Shown: positions 1 through 10,600 of the stretch, piece by piece
Layout: each line of letters starts with the position of its first letter
Numbering within the stretch: position 1 is the first letter of the stretch
Assembly: GCA_964497585.1 (NCBI GenBank)
Contig: CAZCDS010000003.1
Location: 124,001-188,000 of the forward strand
Direction of reading: 5' to 3'
Length of the DNA: 64,000 bases
DNA from: CAZCDS01 sp964497585
Lineage (GTDB): Bacteria > Desulfobacterota > Desulfomonilia > Desulfomonilales > Desulfomonilaceae
Position numbers and translations under genes: made by a program
Notes under the pieces: generated by a model
The model's input: the letters and a program-made list of their open reading frames with translations, nothing else
Database searches by the model: none
Told to the model about the DNA's origin: nothing

Positions 1-1659
1 TGCGCGATCCAGTACAACGACGGATACGCGGAAACCCTATTCTCATACTGTAACAATATCAATACCTTTGAAGGAGGAACGCATATCTCGGGATTCAGGG
101 CCGCCCTGACCCGGACAATTAACGCGTACGCGGGATCGCATGGTTTGCTAAAAAACAGCAAAGGACAAATCAGTCTAACGGGTGAGGATCTGCGAGAAGG
201 ACTGACCGCGGTTCTAAGCGTGAAAATGTTCAATCCTCAGTTTGACAGTCAGACCAAATCAAAGCTAGGGAACATGGAGATTCGGGGAATCGTTGAACAG
301 GTCGTCAATGAACGACTTTCGGAATATCTCGAAGAAAATCCTCACGTAGCCAAATGGATTGTCCAGAAGGCCATAGAAGCCGGCAGAGCCAGAGAAGCTG
401 CGAAAAGGGCCCGTGAACTGACCCGTCGTAAGAGCGCTCTGGAATCCTCTGCGCTCCCCGGAAAGCTCGCTGATTGCCAAGAAAAAGATCCCGCGCTTGC
501 GGAGCTTTTTATCGTCGAGGGCGAATCAGCTGGAGGATCCGCGAAGCAGGGTAGAGATCGAGCTACCCAAGCCGTGCTTCCGCTCAAAGGAAAAATCCTC
601 AACGTGGAGAAGGCTCGGTTTGACAAGATAATCCAGAGTCAAGAGATCCGGGCGCTCATCACTGCGCTCGGCACGGGCATCGGCGAGGAGGATTTCGATA
701 TCTCAAGGATTAGATATCATAAGATCATTATCATGACAGATGCTGACGTGGATGGATCGCACATCAGGACATTACTGCTCACGTTCTTCTTCCGATGGAT
801 GCGCGAAGTGATCAATCGGGGATACCTTTATTTCGCTCAGCCGCCCCTGTTCAAGATCAAACAGCAGAAAAACGAAGCATACGTAGAGAACGAGAACGCT
901 CTCGATGACATCATATTAAGAAATGGCCTTGACAAGGTCAGAATCAGCAACAAGGAAGGAGAATTCCTTGAAGGAACCGTTCTCATCAATGCCATCAAGA
1001 ACTTGATGAGAATGGAGCGAATTCTCGAACTTTTCGAACGGAAAAACATGGAAAGAATGGTGCTCAGAGCCTTTGTTCGAGAGGGAATGGACACCAAGAC
1101 CCTGGAAGATGAGGGCAAGGTGACGAGTATCGTAGATAGGGTGGAAAGGCGGATCGAAATATCCTATCCTGAAATTGCGCCCGTCGATTTCCAAATCGGG
1201 AAGGATGAGGAAGAGTCCAAGTACTACATTACGGTATTGTCAAAAAGAAACGGGATCAGTAGAACTACAATCGTCGATTTTGATTTAACGGAGTCACCGG
1301 CATTTGGTGAGATAGTTGCGATCACGGCAAGGTTGAGGGCTCTAGGTGAGCCTCCTTTTGCCGTGAGCGTGAATGGTGAGGCCTTTGAGGTGAGAAGCTT
1401 CTCAGGGCTAGTGGAACTGATCAATGAGTTAGGGCGCAAGAAAGTCTCTATTCAACGCTACAAGGGTCTTGGGGAGATGAACGCGGAACAACTCTGGGAT
1501 ACGACGATGAATCCGGAAAACCGCAGGCTTCTTCAGGTCACCATAGAAGACGCAATCAAGGCCAATGATATTTTTGCGACCCTCATGGGCGATCAGGTTG
1601 AACCCCGCCGAGATTTCATTGAAAAGAACGCTCTGAACGTCGTAAACCTCGACTACTAG
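1..1659 (+). CDS. gyrB: DNA gyrase subunit B, 3' part (5' end outside window)
   Basis: GyrB is the ATPase subunit of type II topoisomerase, which introduces negative supercoils. The reading frame is open from base 1, so the gene starts before the window; 552 residues are visible of a usual ~800. The first residues (QYNDGYAE, then NNINTFEGGTH) belong to the transducer domain of the ATPase half. The TOPRIM domain follows with its metal and catalytic motifs (FIVEGESAGGSAKQGR, then MTDADVDGSHI). The C-terminal tail carries QRYKGLGEMN and ends in a typical GyrB end at the TAG. ParE is the only serious alternative; the KGLGEMN tail fits both, and the overall pattern favours GyrB. The genes downstream are convergent on the minus strand; gyrA is not in the window. 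Confidence 0.95.
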   Translation, partial: CAIQYNDGYAETLFSYCNNINTFEGGTHISGFRAALTRTINAYAGSHGLLKNSKGQISLTGEDLREGLTAVLSVKMFNPQFDSQTKSKLGNMEIRGIVEQVVNERLSEYLEENPHVAKWIVQKAIEAGRAREAAKRARELTRRKSALESSALPGKLADCQEKDPALAELFIVEGESAGGSAKQGRDRATQAVLPLKGKILNVEKARFDKIIQSQEIRALITALGTGIGEEDFDISRIRYHKIIIMTDADVDGSHIRTLLLTFFFRWMREVINRGYLYFAQPPLFKIKQQKNEAYVENENALDDIILRNGLDKVRISNKEGEFLEGTVLINAIKNLMRMERILELFERKNMERMVLRAFVREGMDTKTLEDEGKVTSIVDRVERRIEISYPEIAPVDFQIGKDEEESKYYITVLSKRNGISRTTIVDFDLTESPAFGEIVAITARLRALGEPPFAVSVNGEAFEVRSFSGLVELINELGRKKVSIQRYKGLGEMNAEQLWDTTMNPENRRLLQVTIEDAIKANDIFATLMGDQVEPRRDFIEKNALNVVNLDY

Positions 1660-1743
1660 GAGAAAGACGGGGGGATTGGATGATAGGGGTAGTCGACCGA
1701 CGATTCCAATGAGTCAACCGGCCGACTGAGCCGTGAGAAAATG

Positions 1744-2679
1744 CTATACTGAGGGCCGCGGCAACAGACCGGCTTTTTCGACTATTTCGCCCACTTTTTC
1801 TTCCCACTCAATGGCCATGATATGGACACCGGCAATTCCTTCCATCTCTTTGAGTTGCTGGATTGTTTCCACCGCGATCTTGATGCCCTCATCAGCTTGA
1901 TTTTCTTTGGGCGTATCTTTCATCCGCTGGATGAGATGATCGGGAACATCCATGCCCGGAACATTCTTCGCCATGTACCGGGCCATACCGAACGACTTGA
2001 AAGGGGTGACGCCGCCGAGGATGTAGACTTTCTCGTGGAGACCTCTATCCACGACGCCCTTCATCCATTCACCGAACTTGTCCATATTGAAAATACACTG
2101 AGTCTGAATGAATTCCACGCCCGCAGCCACCTTCTTAGCGAGTCGGGGGACCCGGATTTCAAAAGGGTCGGCAAAGGGGTTAGCCGCCGCACCCACAAAG
2201 AGCTTCGGAGCGACGGTAAGGTCATCCCCTCCGAGAAACTTGCCTTCGTCGCGCATCCGGCGGACGGTCTGAATGAGCTGAATGGAATCGAGATCAAAGA
2301 CGTTCTTCGCTTGAGGATGATCCCCGAATTTCTGATGATCACCCGACAGGCAGAGCATGTTCTTGAGACCGAGCGCTGCCGCACCAAGGATATCGCTCTG
2401 AATGGCTATCCTGTTTCGATCTCTGCAGACCATCTGCATCACCGGCTCAAGACCTTCTTGCAGCATAATTACCGAGGAGGCTATAGACGACATCCTGACA
2501 ACCGAAGTCTGGTTGTCGGTGATATTGAACGCGTCGGCCTTGCCCTTGAGGAGACCAGCTTTTGCTCGTATGACCTCTGGGTCCGCGCCCCTGGGGGGAC
2601 CACATTCGCCGGTGACAGCAAATTGACCTGATTTCAAAATCTTTTCGAGCTTGCTTTCGGTGTTCAGTTCAGCACTCAT
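1744..2679 (-). CDS. metF: Methylenetetrahydrofolate reductase MetF
   Basis: Flavoprotein TIM barrel that reduces 5,10-methylene-THF to 5-methyl-THF, used in methionine synthesis and in the methyl branch of the Wood-Ljungdahl pathway. The 311-residue length is normal. Family features include the N-terminal E-C-GPPRGAD segment, NITDNQ, the LSGDH motif that binds the flavin region, and a C-terminal GVHIMAIEWE. The ATG overlaps the stop of metV by four bases (ATGA), so translation is coupled. Its neighbours metV and mvhD show this is the acetogen-type MetFV enzyme rather than the stand-alone NADH-using MetF of enterics. Electron donor unknown from sequence. Confidence 0.93.
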   Translation of the reverse strand: MSAELNTESKLEKILKSGQFAVTGECGPPRGADPEVIRAKAGLLKGKADAFNITDNQTSVVRMSSIASSVIMLQEGLEPVMQMVCRDRNRIAIQSDILGAAALGLKNMLCLSGDHQKFGDHPQAKNVFDLDSIQLIQTVRRMRDEGKFLGGDDLTVAPKLFVGAAANPFADPFEIRVPRLAKKVAAGVEFIQTQCIFNMDKFGEWMKGVVDRGLHEKVYILGGVTPFKSFGMARYMAKNVPGMDVPDHLIQRMKDTPKENQADEGIKIAVETIQQLKEMEGIAGVHIMAIEWEEKVGEIVEKAGLLPRPSV

Positions 2680-3344
2680 CTCTGGAAATCCTCCCTCACC
2701 ATCTTACGAGGACCACCATCCCTGTTGGTCCTCCAATCGCAGATTTCAAGAATTTGTTCGTACTTGTCCATCTGGTCGAGGCTCGACAGGCGATCGATGA
2801 TGAGCTGCCAGGCGCAGTCGATTTCCGGATCGATTTCGCATTTCCCGTTGGTGGATCCGCCGCAGGGCCCATTGAGAAGGCTCTTGGAGCAACGGGCTAT
2901 GGGGCATATGCCGCCGGTATAGGCCAATTTGCACTCGCCGCAGGTCTGGCACCGCTCCACGTAATAGCCTTCCTTCAGGGAACCGCCCACGAAGGTGGTG
3001 TTGAGCGCCGGATATAACGGGGTCTTTGGATAGCGTTCAGCCATAAACTGAACGCCGGCGCCACAGGCCATCGACAGGATGGCTTCCACATCAGGGACCA
3101 CATCGTGAACAAGTTCGATGTATTCCGGGTCGCATTGTCTTTCAATAGTCTTTTCGATGATCTCGATGGGATTACCGTCCTTCTCGCGCGCCATGCGGAG
3201 TTGGCTGGAGAGAACCCGGACCTCATCATGACCGCCGGTTAGACATACGGTGACACAGCCCCCACATCCGAGAACCATTATTTTTTTATACGGTTCAAGC
3301 ATCTTCAGTATTTCTTCAAAAGGTTTTCGTTCACCTACGACCAT
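2676..3344 (-). CDS. metV: MetV-type zinc/iron-sulfur partner of MetF
   Basis: 222-residue protein of the MTHFR C-terminal-domain family (MetV), which in acetogens forms a complex with MetF and carries iron-sulfur clusters or zinc that pass electrons to its flavin. It is cysteine-rich: an N-terminal GCGGCVTVC cluster, then CQTCGECKLAYTGGICP and later CSKSLLNGPCGG, the conserved signature at the C-terminal end. A good Shine-Dalgarno is not obvious, but the 4-bp overlap with metF and the 48-bp gap to mvhD upstream define one transcription unit. The assignment rests on the cysteine pattern and the gene order; the electron path is inferred from the acetogen MetFV literature. Confidence 0.88.
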   Translation of the reverse strand: MVVGERKPFEEILKMLEPYKKIMVLGCGGCVTVCLTGGHDEVRVLSSQLRMAREKDGNPIEIIEKTIERQCDPEYIELVHDVVPDVEAILSMACGAGVQFMAERYPKTPLYPALNTTFVGGSLKEGYYVERCQTCGECKLAYTGGICPIARCSKSLLNGPCGGSTNGKCEIDPEIDCAWQLIIDRLSSLDQMDKYEQILEICDWRTNRDGGPRKMVREDFQR

Positions 3345-3392
3345 CTTGCGCCTCCACAGGGAGTTTGCTCAAGGGAAGCTTCCGGAGCAGGC

Positions 3393-3833
3393 TCAAGCCG
3401 CTTCTTCGGCCTTCTTGGATTGTTTCTTGTTGAGAGGACTTGGTCCGAGCTGCCTGATGCGTTCCGTGAACTCCCGAGCGACCTCGGCAAATCTGGGACC
3501 CATGGCCGCGCTCATGTTGAAGAATTCCAGTCTCTCTGGCTCAAGTCCCACTTCTTCGAGGAGTTTTTTCACATAATTGACTCGCGGCTTTGCCACCAGA
3601 TTGCCTTGAATGAAATGGCAGTCGCCTTCCATACAACCGGCAACATAGACCCCGTCCGCTCCTTTCTCAAACGCCCGGAGAATAAAGACGGGCGTCACCT
3701 TTCCGCTACACGGGAGCCTGATGATCCGGATATTTGCTGGATACTCCAACCTCATGCTCCCTGCCAGGTCTGCGGCGCCGTAAGCGCAGTAGTGACAGCA
3801 AAATGCGACTATGACAGGTTCAAAATCCGCCAT
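3393..3833 (-). CDS. mvhD: MvhD-type hydrogenase/Hdr iron-sulfur subunit
   Basis: 146-residue small iron-sulfur protein of the MvhD family. In methanogens it joins the hydrogenase to heterodisulfide reductase; in acetogens and sulfate reducers it joins Hdr-like complexes to other redox enzymes. The family pattern is seen in FCCHYCAYGAADLAG near the N-terminus (CC-x2-C), RLPCSGKV, and AGCMEGDCHF. An AGGAG sits 8 bases upstream of the ATG. It is the first gene of the mvhD-metV-metF unit. No HdrA, HdrB or HdrC gene is adjacent within the window, which is unusual, since MvhD normally works with HdrA. Confidence 0.88.
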   Translation of the reverse strand: MADFEPVIVAFCCHYCAYGAADLAGSMRLEYPANIRIIRLPCSGKVTPVFILRAFEKGADGVYVAGCMEGDCHFIQGNLVAKPRVNYVKKLLEEVGLEPERLEFFNMSAAMGPRFAEVAREFTERIRQLGPSPLNKKQSKKAEEAA

Positions 3834-4064
3834 AAGATAGCTCTCCTGAATATGATAGCGACTGAAAAATCGATGGGTGAAAATCTTAATCTAGACCAAC
3901 TTGCGAAAAATTGCAAGCGTACCAACAGGACATTCGATCTGTTCAAGGACTATCGATGAGGGCTGAAAAGCTGCTGGCAAAAATCCCTCCCCACGAGACA
4001 CCTGCGGCCCCCTGAGGACGTCCGGAATTACGCCGGTCATTCGTGGCCGTGTGCGCGGGGTGCG

Positions 4065-5396
4065 TCAAACAGGTTCCCATCGATCGTGATCCCAGACTTT
4101 GGTCATCAGCTCTCGAATATACTGGATCTCGGTAATGGATCGGAACTCACGGGGCCGCAGGTGCCCATGGACGTGAGCAGCATAGAGAGGTCGTTTGTTC
4201 AGGAGCCATTTGACGAGTTCAGCCAACGGGACTCCGAGATTGTCTATTCCCCCTTCGCTCCTTCGCACCAGGTCAAAGGCGTCTTTGCGGAGATCAAGCA
4301 CTATGGTGAATCCTCGTCGGAAGAGCACCTCCATATGGGTTGATCGGAGAAGTTTCAGAGCCGATGAGACGTCGCCGTTGCAAGCTTCCTCCAGGGCCAT
4401 GTTGACGTAACCACCGACCTTTTCCAGAGAGTTGTGAATCTCGTCTATGGAACCAGGTTCTCTCCCATCGGCAATCATCACCTTATTGGCCAGGTGAGCC
4501 AATTGCATGGACGCGTTATCCCTTTCGGACAGCTGCTCCATTTCAGCAAGGCAAGAGCTAAGCAGGCTTTTTTCCCCGACGACTTGGATCGGATACTGGA
4601 AGATGTGGTGAGATGGGCTCGAGCCCTCTTCTTCACGAGCCACCGAGTATCCGGACGAGGCAAATACGGCGGACGGACGCTGGTACTGGTAGATCTCAAC
4701 TGCCTCCTCGAAACTTGGAAAACCGTGATCGGCAAGTCTTCCCAGTCTCCATTTGAGCGCGAGTTCCTCGTTTTCCAGTCCAATACCGTGCGCGATTTCC
4801 TCCATGATTCCGACGTAATATTCGGGATTCCACTGGAACAGTGTTTCAAGAAAACTTCGCACAATATTATCTGAATCAGGGACCAGGAACTCTATGAAGA
4901 ACAGGTCATCAAGCGTGTACGAGGGCAACTCGTCCCGTTGTTCGATGAGGTCTATTTCAGATCTTCTTATGATGACTCGTATGAATGTCCGCAACACAAG
5001 TACGAGCAGCTCAGGGTCGACAATCTGCATGAATTGCAGTATCTTCTCAGGACTGATTTCCGAGATGACGCCCATCCATTTCAGAGCGGCTTGCTCGTCG
5101 AAGACATCCTTCGTCCAGAGGTCCAGGTCGAGAAGGTACCGGAGTTGTCTGCCGGTAGTGGCGGCTATAAGACTCGGAGCGTAATCATCGCCGAGTTCCT
5201 TGATGGTGAAGTACATCTCCTCTTCGGAGAGTCTCCGAACGATTTCTCCGGGCCTGGAAACGATCTCGATCAATTCCTCTCGAGCACGGGGGGAGAGCCG
5301 CCTGAAGATCTCGATGCGATTATCGATCGGCATCGTATCGAACTGCTCAATGATCCGGATAGCTTCCTCGGTTGACGTTGGGGCTTTCATGCACAT
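4065..5396 (-). CDS. DUF6178-like protein, function unknown
   Basis: About 443 residues, soluble, mostly helical and rich in acidic and leucine residues. The N-terminal stretch (RLSPRAREELIEIVSRP, then RRLSEEEMYFTIKELGD) and the paired 'LLDLDLWTKD' segment resemble what I remember of DUF6178 proteins of deltaproteobacteria; this is from memory, not a search. No catalytic motif, signal peptide or membrane segment is visible. The start is uncertain: ATG at 5396, ATG at 5390 and ATG at 5447 are all in frame and none has a clear Shine-Dalgarno; the extra N-terminus from 5447 looks unlike a protein. Divergent from the PFK gene, with about 100 bases for both promoters. Confidence 0.7.
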   Translation of the reverse strand: MCMKAPTSTEEAIRIIEQFDTMPIDNRIEIFRRLSPRAREELIEIVSRPGEIVRRLSEEEMYFTIKELGDDYAPSLIAATTGRQLRYLLDLDLWTKDVFDEQAALKWMGVISEISPEKILQFMQIVDPELLVLVLRTFIRVIIRRSEIDLIEQRDELPSYTLDDLFFIEFLVPDSDNIVRSFLETLFQWNPEYYVGIMEEIAHGIGLENEELALKWRLGRLADHGFPSFEEAVEIYQYQRPSAVFASSGYSVAREEEGSSPSHHIFQYPIQVVGEKSLLSSCLAEMEQLSERDNASMQLAHLANKVMIADGREPGSIDEIHNSLEKVGGYVNMALEEACNGDVSSALKLLRSTHMEVLFRRGFTIVLDLRKDAFDLVRRSEGGIDNLGVPLAELVKWLLNKRPLYAAHVHGHLRPREFRSITEIQYIRELMTKVWDHDRWEPV

Positions 5397-5503
5397 AGTG
5401 TATCTTGTCGAGCAGGAGGAAATCAACAGATGAGAAGCGCCGATCATGAAGGAAGTCCGACGGAGGTCAGAGGCCTGTCAAGAGAACACATCAAGAGGTG
5501 ACC

Positions 5504-6748
5504 ATGGAGAAACTGACCGGAAAAGCCGTCATCGCAATGGGCGGGGGCCCTACGGCAGTCATCAATCAATCTTTGGTGGGAGCGGTTCTTCAGGCCCGTC
5601 AGTATCCTCACATAACACAGTTCTACGGAGCTTTCCGGGGAGTCGAGGGGCTTGTGGAAGAGGAATTGATCAACCTCTCGGAAGCCACAGGACATAACCT
5701 GGAAATGGTCGCCCGTACACCGGGCGCAGGTATTCGCAGTACGCGGGACAAGCCGGACGAAGAATACTGCCACCGAATCTTCGAAGTGTGTAAGGCTCAT
5801 GGTATTCACTATTTTTTCTACATCGGCGGGAACGATTCGGCGGAAACATGTAGAATTGTTAATAAATTTGCCTTACAAGCAGAGTATGAGCTAAGGGTAA
5901 TCCATATCCCCAAGACAATCGACAATGATTTGAGAGTCACCGATCATTGCCCGGGCTATGGTTCGGCTGCGAAGTTCGTGGCTCAAGCCTTCGCGGGAAT
6001 CAACCTGGATAACCGATCCATTCCCGGAGTTTTCGTTGGGGTGGTCATGGGACGTAACGCCGGCTTTCTTACCGCAGCATCGGTATTTGCTCGCAAGTAC
6101 CGCGACGACGGGCCGCATCTCATCTATCTCCCCGAAAGACCCTTCGACTACGATGACTTCGTGACGGATGTCGAGGAAATGTATGTAAAGTACGGCCGCG
6201 TCGTCGTCGCGGTATCCGAGGGCATTCGCGATGCTGATGGGACTCCGGTAGTTACCAGTCTATCGGGGGTGGAAGAGCGGGACGCGCATGGAAACATCCA
6301 GCTTTCTGTAGGGGGATCGTTGGGTGATGCGCTGCGCGACCTCGTGAAATCGAAACTCAAAATCAAACGGGTTCGTTCAGATACCTTGGGATATCTTCAG
6401 CGTTCATTCCTCGGATGTGTGAGCGAAGTCGACGCGAACGAAGCGAGAGAAGTAGGAGAACGAGCGGTCCAGATCGCCGCATGGCACGACACGAACGGCT
6501 CGGTTGCCATCGAAAGAGTCGGTGATTACAGTGTCAGATATAGATTGAGCCCGCTTGAACAGGTCGCCAAGTATACTAAATCCGTTCCCGAGTCATTCAT
6601 CAGTGGAACCCACGACGTGACTGAAGAATTCAAGAACTACGCGCGACCACTCCTGGGAGGCCTTCCGGTCTATGAACGCATCAACGCCCCCATTGTCGAG
6701 AAGATACTCGCAGAAGCGGTTGCTTCCGAGGAACGTGAACAGGAATGA
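5504..6748 (+). CDS. pfp: Pyrophosphate-dependent phosphofructokinase
   Basis: Interconverts fructose-6-phosphate and fructose-1,6-bisphosphate; the sequence points to PPi rather than ATP as phosphoryl donor. The nucleotide loop reads GGGPTAVIN, the donor-specificity site reads GGNDSAET (Asp where ATP enzymes have Gly), and the catalytic motif is PKTIDND, with the Lys typical of PPi-PFKs in place of Gly. MGRNAGFL is the substrate-binding segment. 414 residues, usual for the short PPi type. Start: ATG at 5504 with AAGAGG five bases upstream; a GTG two codons earlier overlaps that site. The stop overlaps the tadA start by four bases. With the archaeal-type GAPDH at 21 kb it suggests reversible, energy-saving sugar metabolism. 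Confidence 0.9.
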   Translation: MEKLTGKAVIAMGGGPTAVINQSLVGAVLQARQYPHITQFYGAFRGVEGLVEEELINLSEATGHNLEMVARTPGAGIRSTRDKPDEEYCHRIFEVCKAHGIHYFFYIGGNDSAETCRIVNKFALQAEYELRVIHIPKTIDNDLRVTDHCPGYGSAAKFVAQAFAGINLDNRSIPGVFVGVVMGRNAGFLTAASVFARKYRDDGPHLIYLPERPFDYDDFVTDVEEMYVKYGRVVVAVSEGIRDADGTPVVTSLSGVEERDAHGNIQLSVGGSLGDALRDLVKSKLKIKRVRSDTLGYLQRSFLGCVSEVDANEAREVGERAVQIAAWHDTNGSVAIERVGDYSVRYRLSPLEQVAKYTKSVPESFISGTHDVTEEFKNYARPLLGGLPVYERINAPIVEKILAEAVASEEREQE

Positions 6749-7248
6749 AGCCTGGTCAGATGCATGCCATGTCACGAATCGACGAACATGACAGGCGGTA
6801 CATGCTAGAGGCCTTAACTTTGGCCAAAAAGGCGGCCTCGGAAGGAGATTCACCGGTCGGCGCGGTAATCGTCCGGCACGGCAGGGTCATCGGCTGGGGG
6901 TACAACAGGATGGAGGCAGAAAAGGATCCAACCGCGCATGCGGAGATGATCGCCTTGCGTCAGGCCGCGAAGACGTCGAATGACTGGCGATTGCCCCAGG
7001 CGACCCTTTATGCTACATTAGAGCCGTGCATCATGTGTGCCGCTGCGCTGGTGCACTCGAGAGTCCGACGCGTCATCTTCGGCGCGTGGGACGAGCGATG
7101 GGGAGGATTCGGGAGCCTTTTTGACTTTTCGCACGATCCGCGGATCAATCACGAAATTGAAGTTGTCTCAGGCGTCATGGAAAAGGAGGCAGCCGATCTT
7201 TTGCAGAGCTTCTTCAGACAGATAAGGGGGAATTCGTGTCCTTCATGA
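6745..7248 (+). CDS. tadA: tRNA-specific adenosine deaminase TadA
   Basis: Zinc enzyme that deaminates A34 to inosine in tRNA-Arg(ACG), letting one tRNA read three codons. The zinc and proton-shuttle motif HAEM is at residues 65-68 and the PCIMC pair supplies Cys95 and Cys98; SPVGAVIV and the C-terminal FDF segment are typical. At 167 residues the length is normal. The ATG overlaps the PFK stop (ATGA), so the two are co-transcribed, although they have no shared pathway. Two further in-frame ATGs (codons 6 and 9) could be the real start. A tRNA-Ser gene follows 84 bases downstream. Confidence 0.93.
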   Translation: MKPGQMHAMSRIDEHDRRYMLEALTLAKKAASEGDSPVGAVIVRHGRVIGWGYNRMEAEKDPTAHAEMIALRQAAKTSNDWRLPQATLYATLEPCIMCAAALVHSRVRRVIFGAWDERWGGFGSLFDFSHDPRINHEIEVVSGVMEKEAADLLQSFFRQIRGNSCPS

Positions 7249-7332
7249 CGACTGTTGGAGGAGTCGCCAAGAGAAGAAGCAAAGCCGCGGAGCCGCGCCG
7301 TACAATCGTCTGCAAATTCATTGTCCCTCGGC

Positions 7333-7423
<91 letters not shown>

Positions 7424-7661
7424 AACGTAATTCGGAAGTCTCTGCACTCCAGGAACAGGATAGTAAGGGGCGTGGCGGAAAGACTTCCGACCGCGAAGAT
7501 TTTTCTTATCGCGTCAGCACACATCGTGCCTGTGTACCTATGACTCGACACAGCATCGGATTACTGTCGGAATCAATCCGGCAACATGGGGCTTCCATGC
7601 TACCGTTCCGGGCTGCAAATTCCGATCATTGCGGTGATCAACCTTTTCCCGGAGAACAGTG

Positions 7662-10600
7662 ATGATCCCGACGCAGGAGACAGGCGTCAAACACCTTGAC
7701 TCGTCAGACCGTAAGAACAGGGGAGGAGACGAGCTTGCAGGACTGCTGGAGCGGACACAGAAGAGCGAAGCAAATCTGAAACACCTGCTGGAAATCCTTG
7801 CAACTCTGGGCCCGGATTATGCTCCCAACATCGACCGCCTGACCTCCTTGTGCGGTGAAGTACTCGACGCGGCTTCTGTCATCTACCTCCGAGGGAAGAG
7901 CGACACGGACTTCTCGATTACGGAATGGCACACCGACGAAGACTCTAGGCTCAATAGAAGCACCTATGCAGCAATCTGCTTCGAAATTATCAAGGACATG
8001 CACGGCGATTCCGTCTTCGTGTCGAATCTTGCCGAAACGAAACAGGTCCCGGCCGAGGCCGTCAGCCATCAAGCCTGTCCCGGCGCGTGTCTGGCTCGGA
8101 GAGTGCAAGCCGAAGGGTACCGCTTCGCATTGCTTTGCGCTTTCTTCGAGAGCGGCAGGCAGGATGACGAGAGCGCCAGGACGCTCATCAACGGTGTAGC
8201 CGGCGTGATACAAGCCGAAGAGAGAAGAAACGTTGCAGTGGAAATCCTGAGGCGAAATGATGAGCGTTTTCGGGCAATTTTTGACAACGAAGTTTTTTGC
8301 ATATTCCTTAAAGACCGTGACTTAAGGTACACCCACGTGAATCCTGCCATGGAAAAACTCTTTGGCTTTCGCTCTGCAGAACTCCTCGGAAAAACCGATG
8401 CCGAGCTCTTTGGGGAAGAAACAGCCATGCACTGCAGAGACGCCGACCTTCGTGTCCTTCGGGGTGAGGTCGTGGAAGATGAGGACACAAGAATAGTACA
8501 GGGGGCTCGTAAGACGTTTCATGTTGTGAAGTCACCGCTGAAAAATCCGGGGGGAGAAGTGGTCGGAATCTGCGGGATCGCCCGGAACCTTTTCGAGATC
8601 GGTGAGGCGGAATCGGCCTTGCGCAGGAGTCGCGAGCTCCTGGACAAGATTCTTTCCTCCTCCCCGCTGGGAATAAGCTATGTCGAGGACGGAAAACTGA
8701 AGTGGTCAAATCAAGCCATGGCCGAGATGTTCGGGTACAGTAACGAACTGGAGTTCCTCGGCAAAGAATTGACTGAATTCTACGCGTCTGCGGAAGAGTA
8801 TAAACGGATACTTACTGCGTTCTTTGACAGACTTAAAGAAGGCCGACCCGCGGAGACCGAAGCCCAATTCAAGCGTAAGGACGGTTCCACCTTCAGCGGG
8901 TATCTGAGGATCAGCGCGCCTGATCCGTCCGATCCGCGCAACGGCACCATTGCGACGATTTCGGACATATCTGCAAGGAAACACGCGGAGAATCAGTTGC
9001 GGGAAAGCGAAGAGCGGTACCGACTCCTCACTCAGAACTCGTTGACCGGCATATATATTCACCAGGATGGACGCTTCGTCTACGTCAATGATCGTCTTGC
9101 CCAAATTCTCGGTTACCGAACGGAGGAGCTAATCGGTAATCCATTCTGGGAATTGGTTCATCCGGAGGATCGGGAGGTCGTCACGCAGAGGGGTATGGCG
9201 AGGTCGCTCGGCAAGCAAGCTCTCGCGCATTACGAGTTCCGTGCCCTTACCAAGCAGGGAGAGACAAGGTGGCTTGAGATCCAGGCCGCGAGTGTCATGT
9301 CCAAAGGGCGCTTCGCGAACATGGGGAACATTATCGACGTAACTGAACGAAAACGAGCCGACCAAGCCGTGAGAGAGAGCGAAGAGCACTATCGCGGACT
9401 CGTCGAGGAGAGTTTCGACGGTGTCTTTATCCAAAAGGGTACCCGTATAGCCTTTGCCAACAAGCGGCTCCACGAGATGCTGGGGTATGAGGATGGCTGG
9501 CTGGAAGGAAAGGACCATTGGATCATCTATGGTCCTGGGCAGCGTGACAACGCTTGCAAACGCGCCGATATTCTCTTGAACAACGAATCTGCTTCTTCGC
9601 GGTACGAGTCCGAACTCCGTCGAAGAGACGGCTCCCTGTTCAATGTAGAAATCAGTGCTCGTTCAGTGAGATTTGGCGAGGAACCGGGTATCCAGATCTG
9701 GATACGCGACGTAACTGACCAGAAACGTGCAGAGCAGGAACTTGTGAGAATTGAAAAGCTGGAATCCACTGGGATTCTCGCAGGGGGAATCGCCCATGAT
9801 TTCAATAATATTCTTACCGCCATTCTCGGCAACATCTCACTGGCCAGGTTCCACACGGAACCGGGTACGAAAGCTTTTGAACGGCTCGAAAGCGCAGAGA
9901 AAGCTGCGCTGCGCGCACGAAGCCTCACCCACCAACTCCTTACGTTTGCCAAAGGAGGAGAGCCGATCAAGAAGGCTCTGGTGATCACCGATATCGTCCG
10001 CGACTCGTGTGAATTCGCACTCCGGGGTTCCAATGTCAGGTATGAGATCTTCGCGCCCGATGATCTGTGGACCGTGGAGGTGGATCCCGGGCAGATCAGT
10101 CAGGTCATCAACAATCTGGTTATCAACGCGGACCAGGCTATGAAGGACGGTGGATTGATCAGGGTCGAGCTGGAGAACGTGGCCATGTGTGCGGCTGAAC
10201 GACCTCCCAATGTATTGGAGAAGTACATTAGGATTACCATTGCCGACAGCGGTGTAGGCATTGCCCCGGACCTGCTGCCCAAGATCTTCGACCCTTACTT
10301 CACCACAAAGGAGAAGGGGAGCGGTTTGGGATTGGCCACAGCCTTCTCCGTTGTAAAGAATCATCGAGGGGACATTCGGGTCGATTCGACACCGGACTGC
10401 GGGACAACCTTTTACCTCTACCTACCGGTTGCTCTAAAACAGAGAATGGAAGAGGCCCCGAAAGACGAAGTCGTTCACGGCAAGGGCAGGATCCTCCTCA
10501 TGGACGACGAGGAGAGCATCCGGCAGGTGGCCGGTGACCTGCTCACGCTGCTCGGCTACTCCGTCGGTCTTGCCCGGGACGGGGCAGAGGCCGTCGCTAT

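Noticed and set aside
1822..2631. 269-codon plus-strand frame
   Set aside because: Lies wholly antisense to metF, which has clear family motifs.
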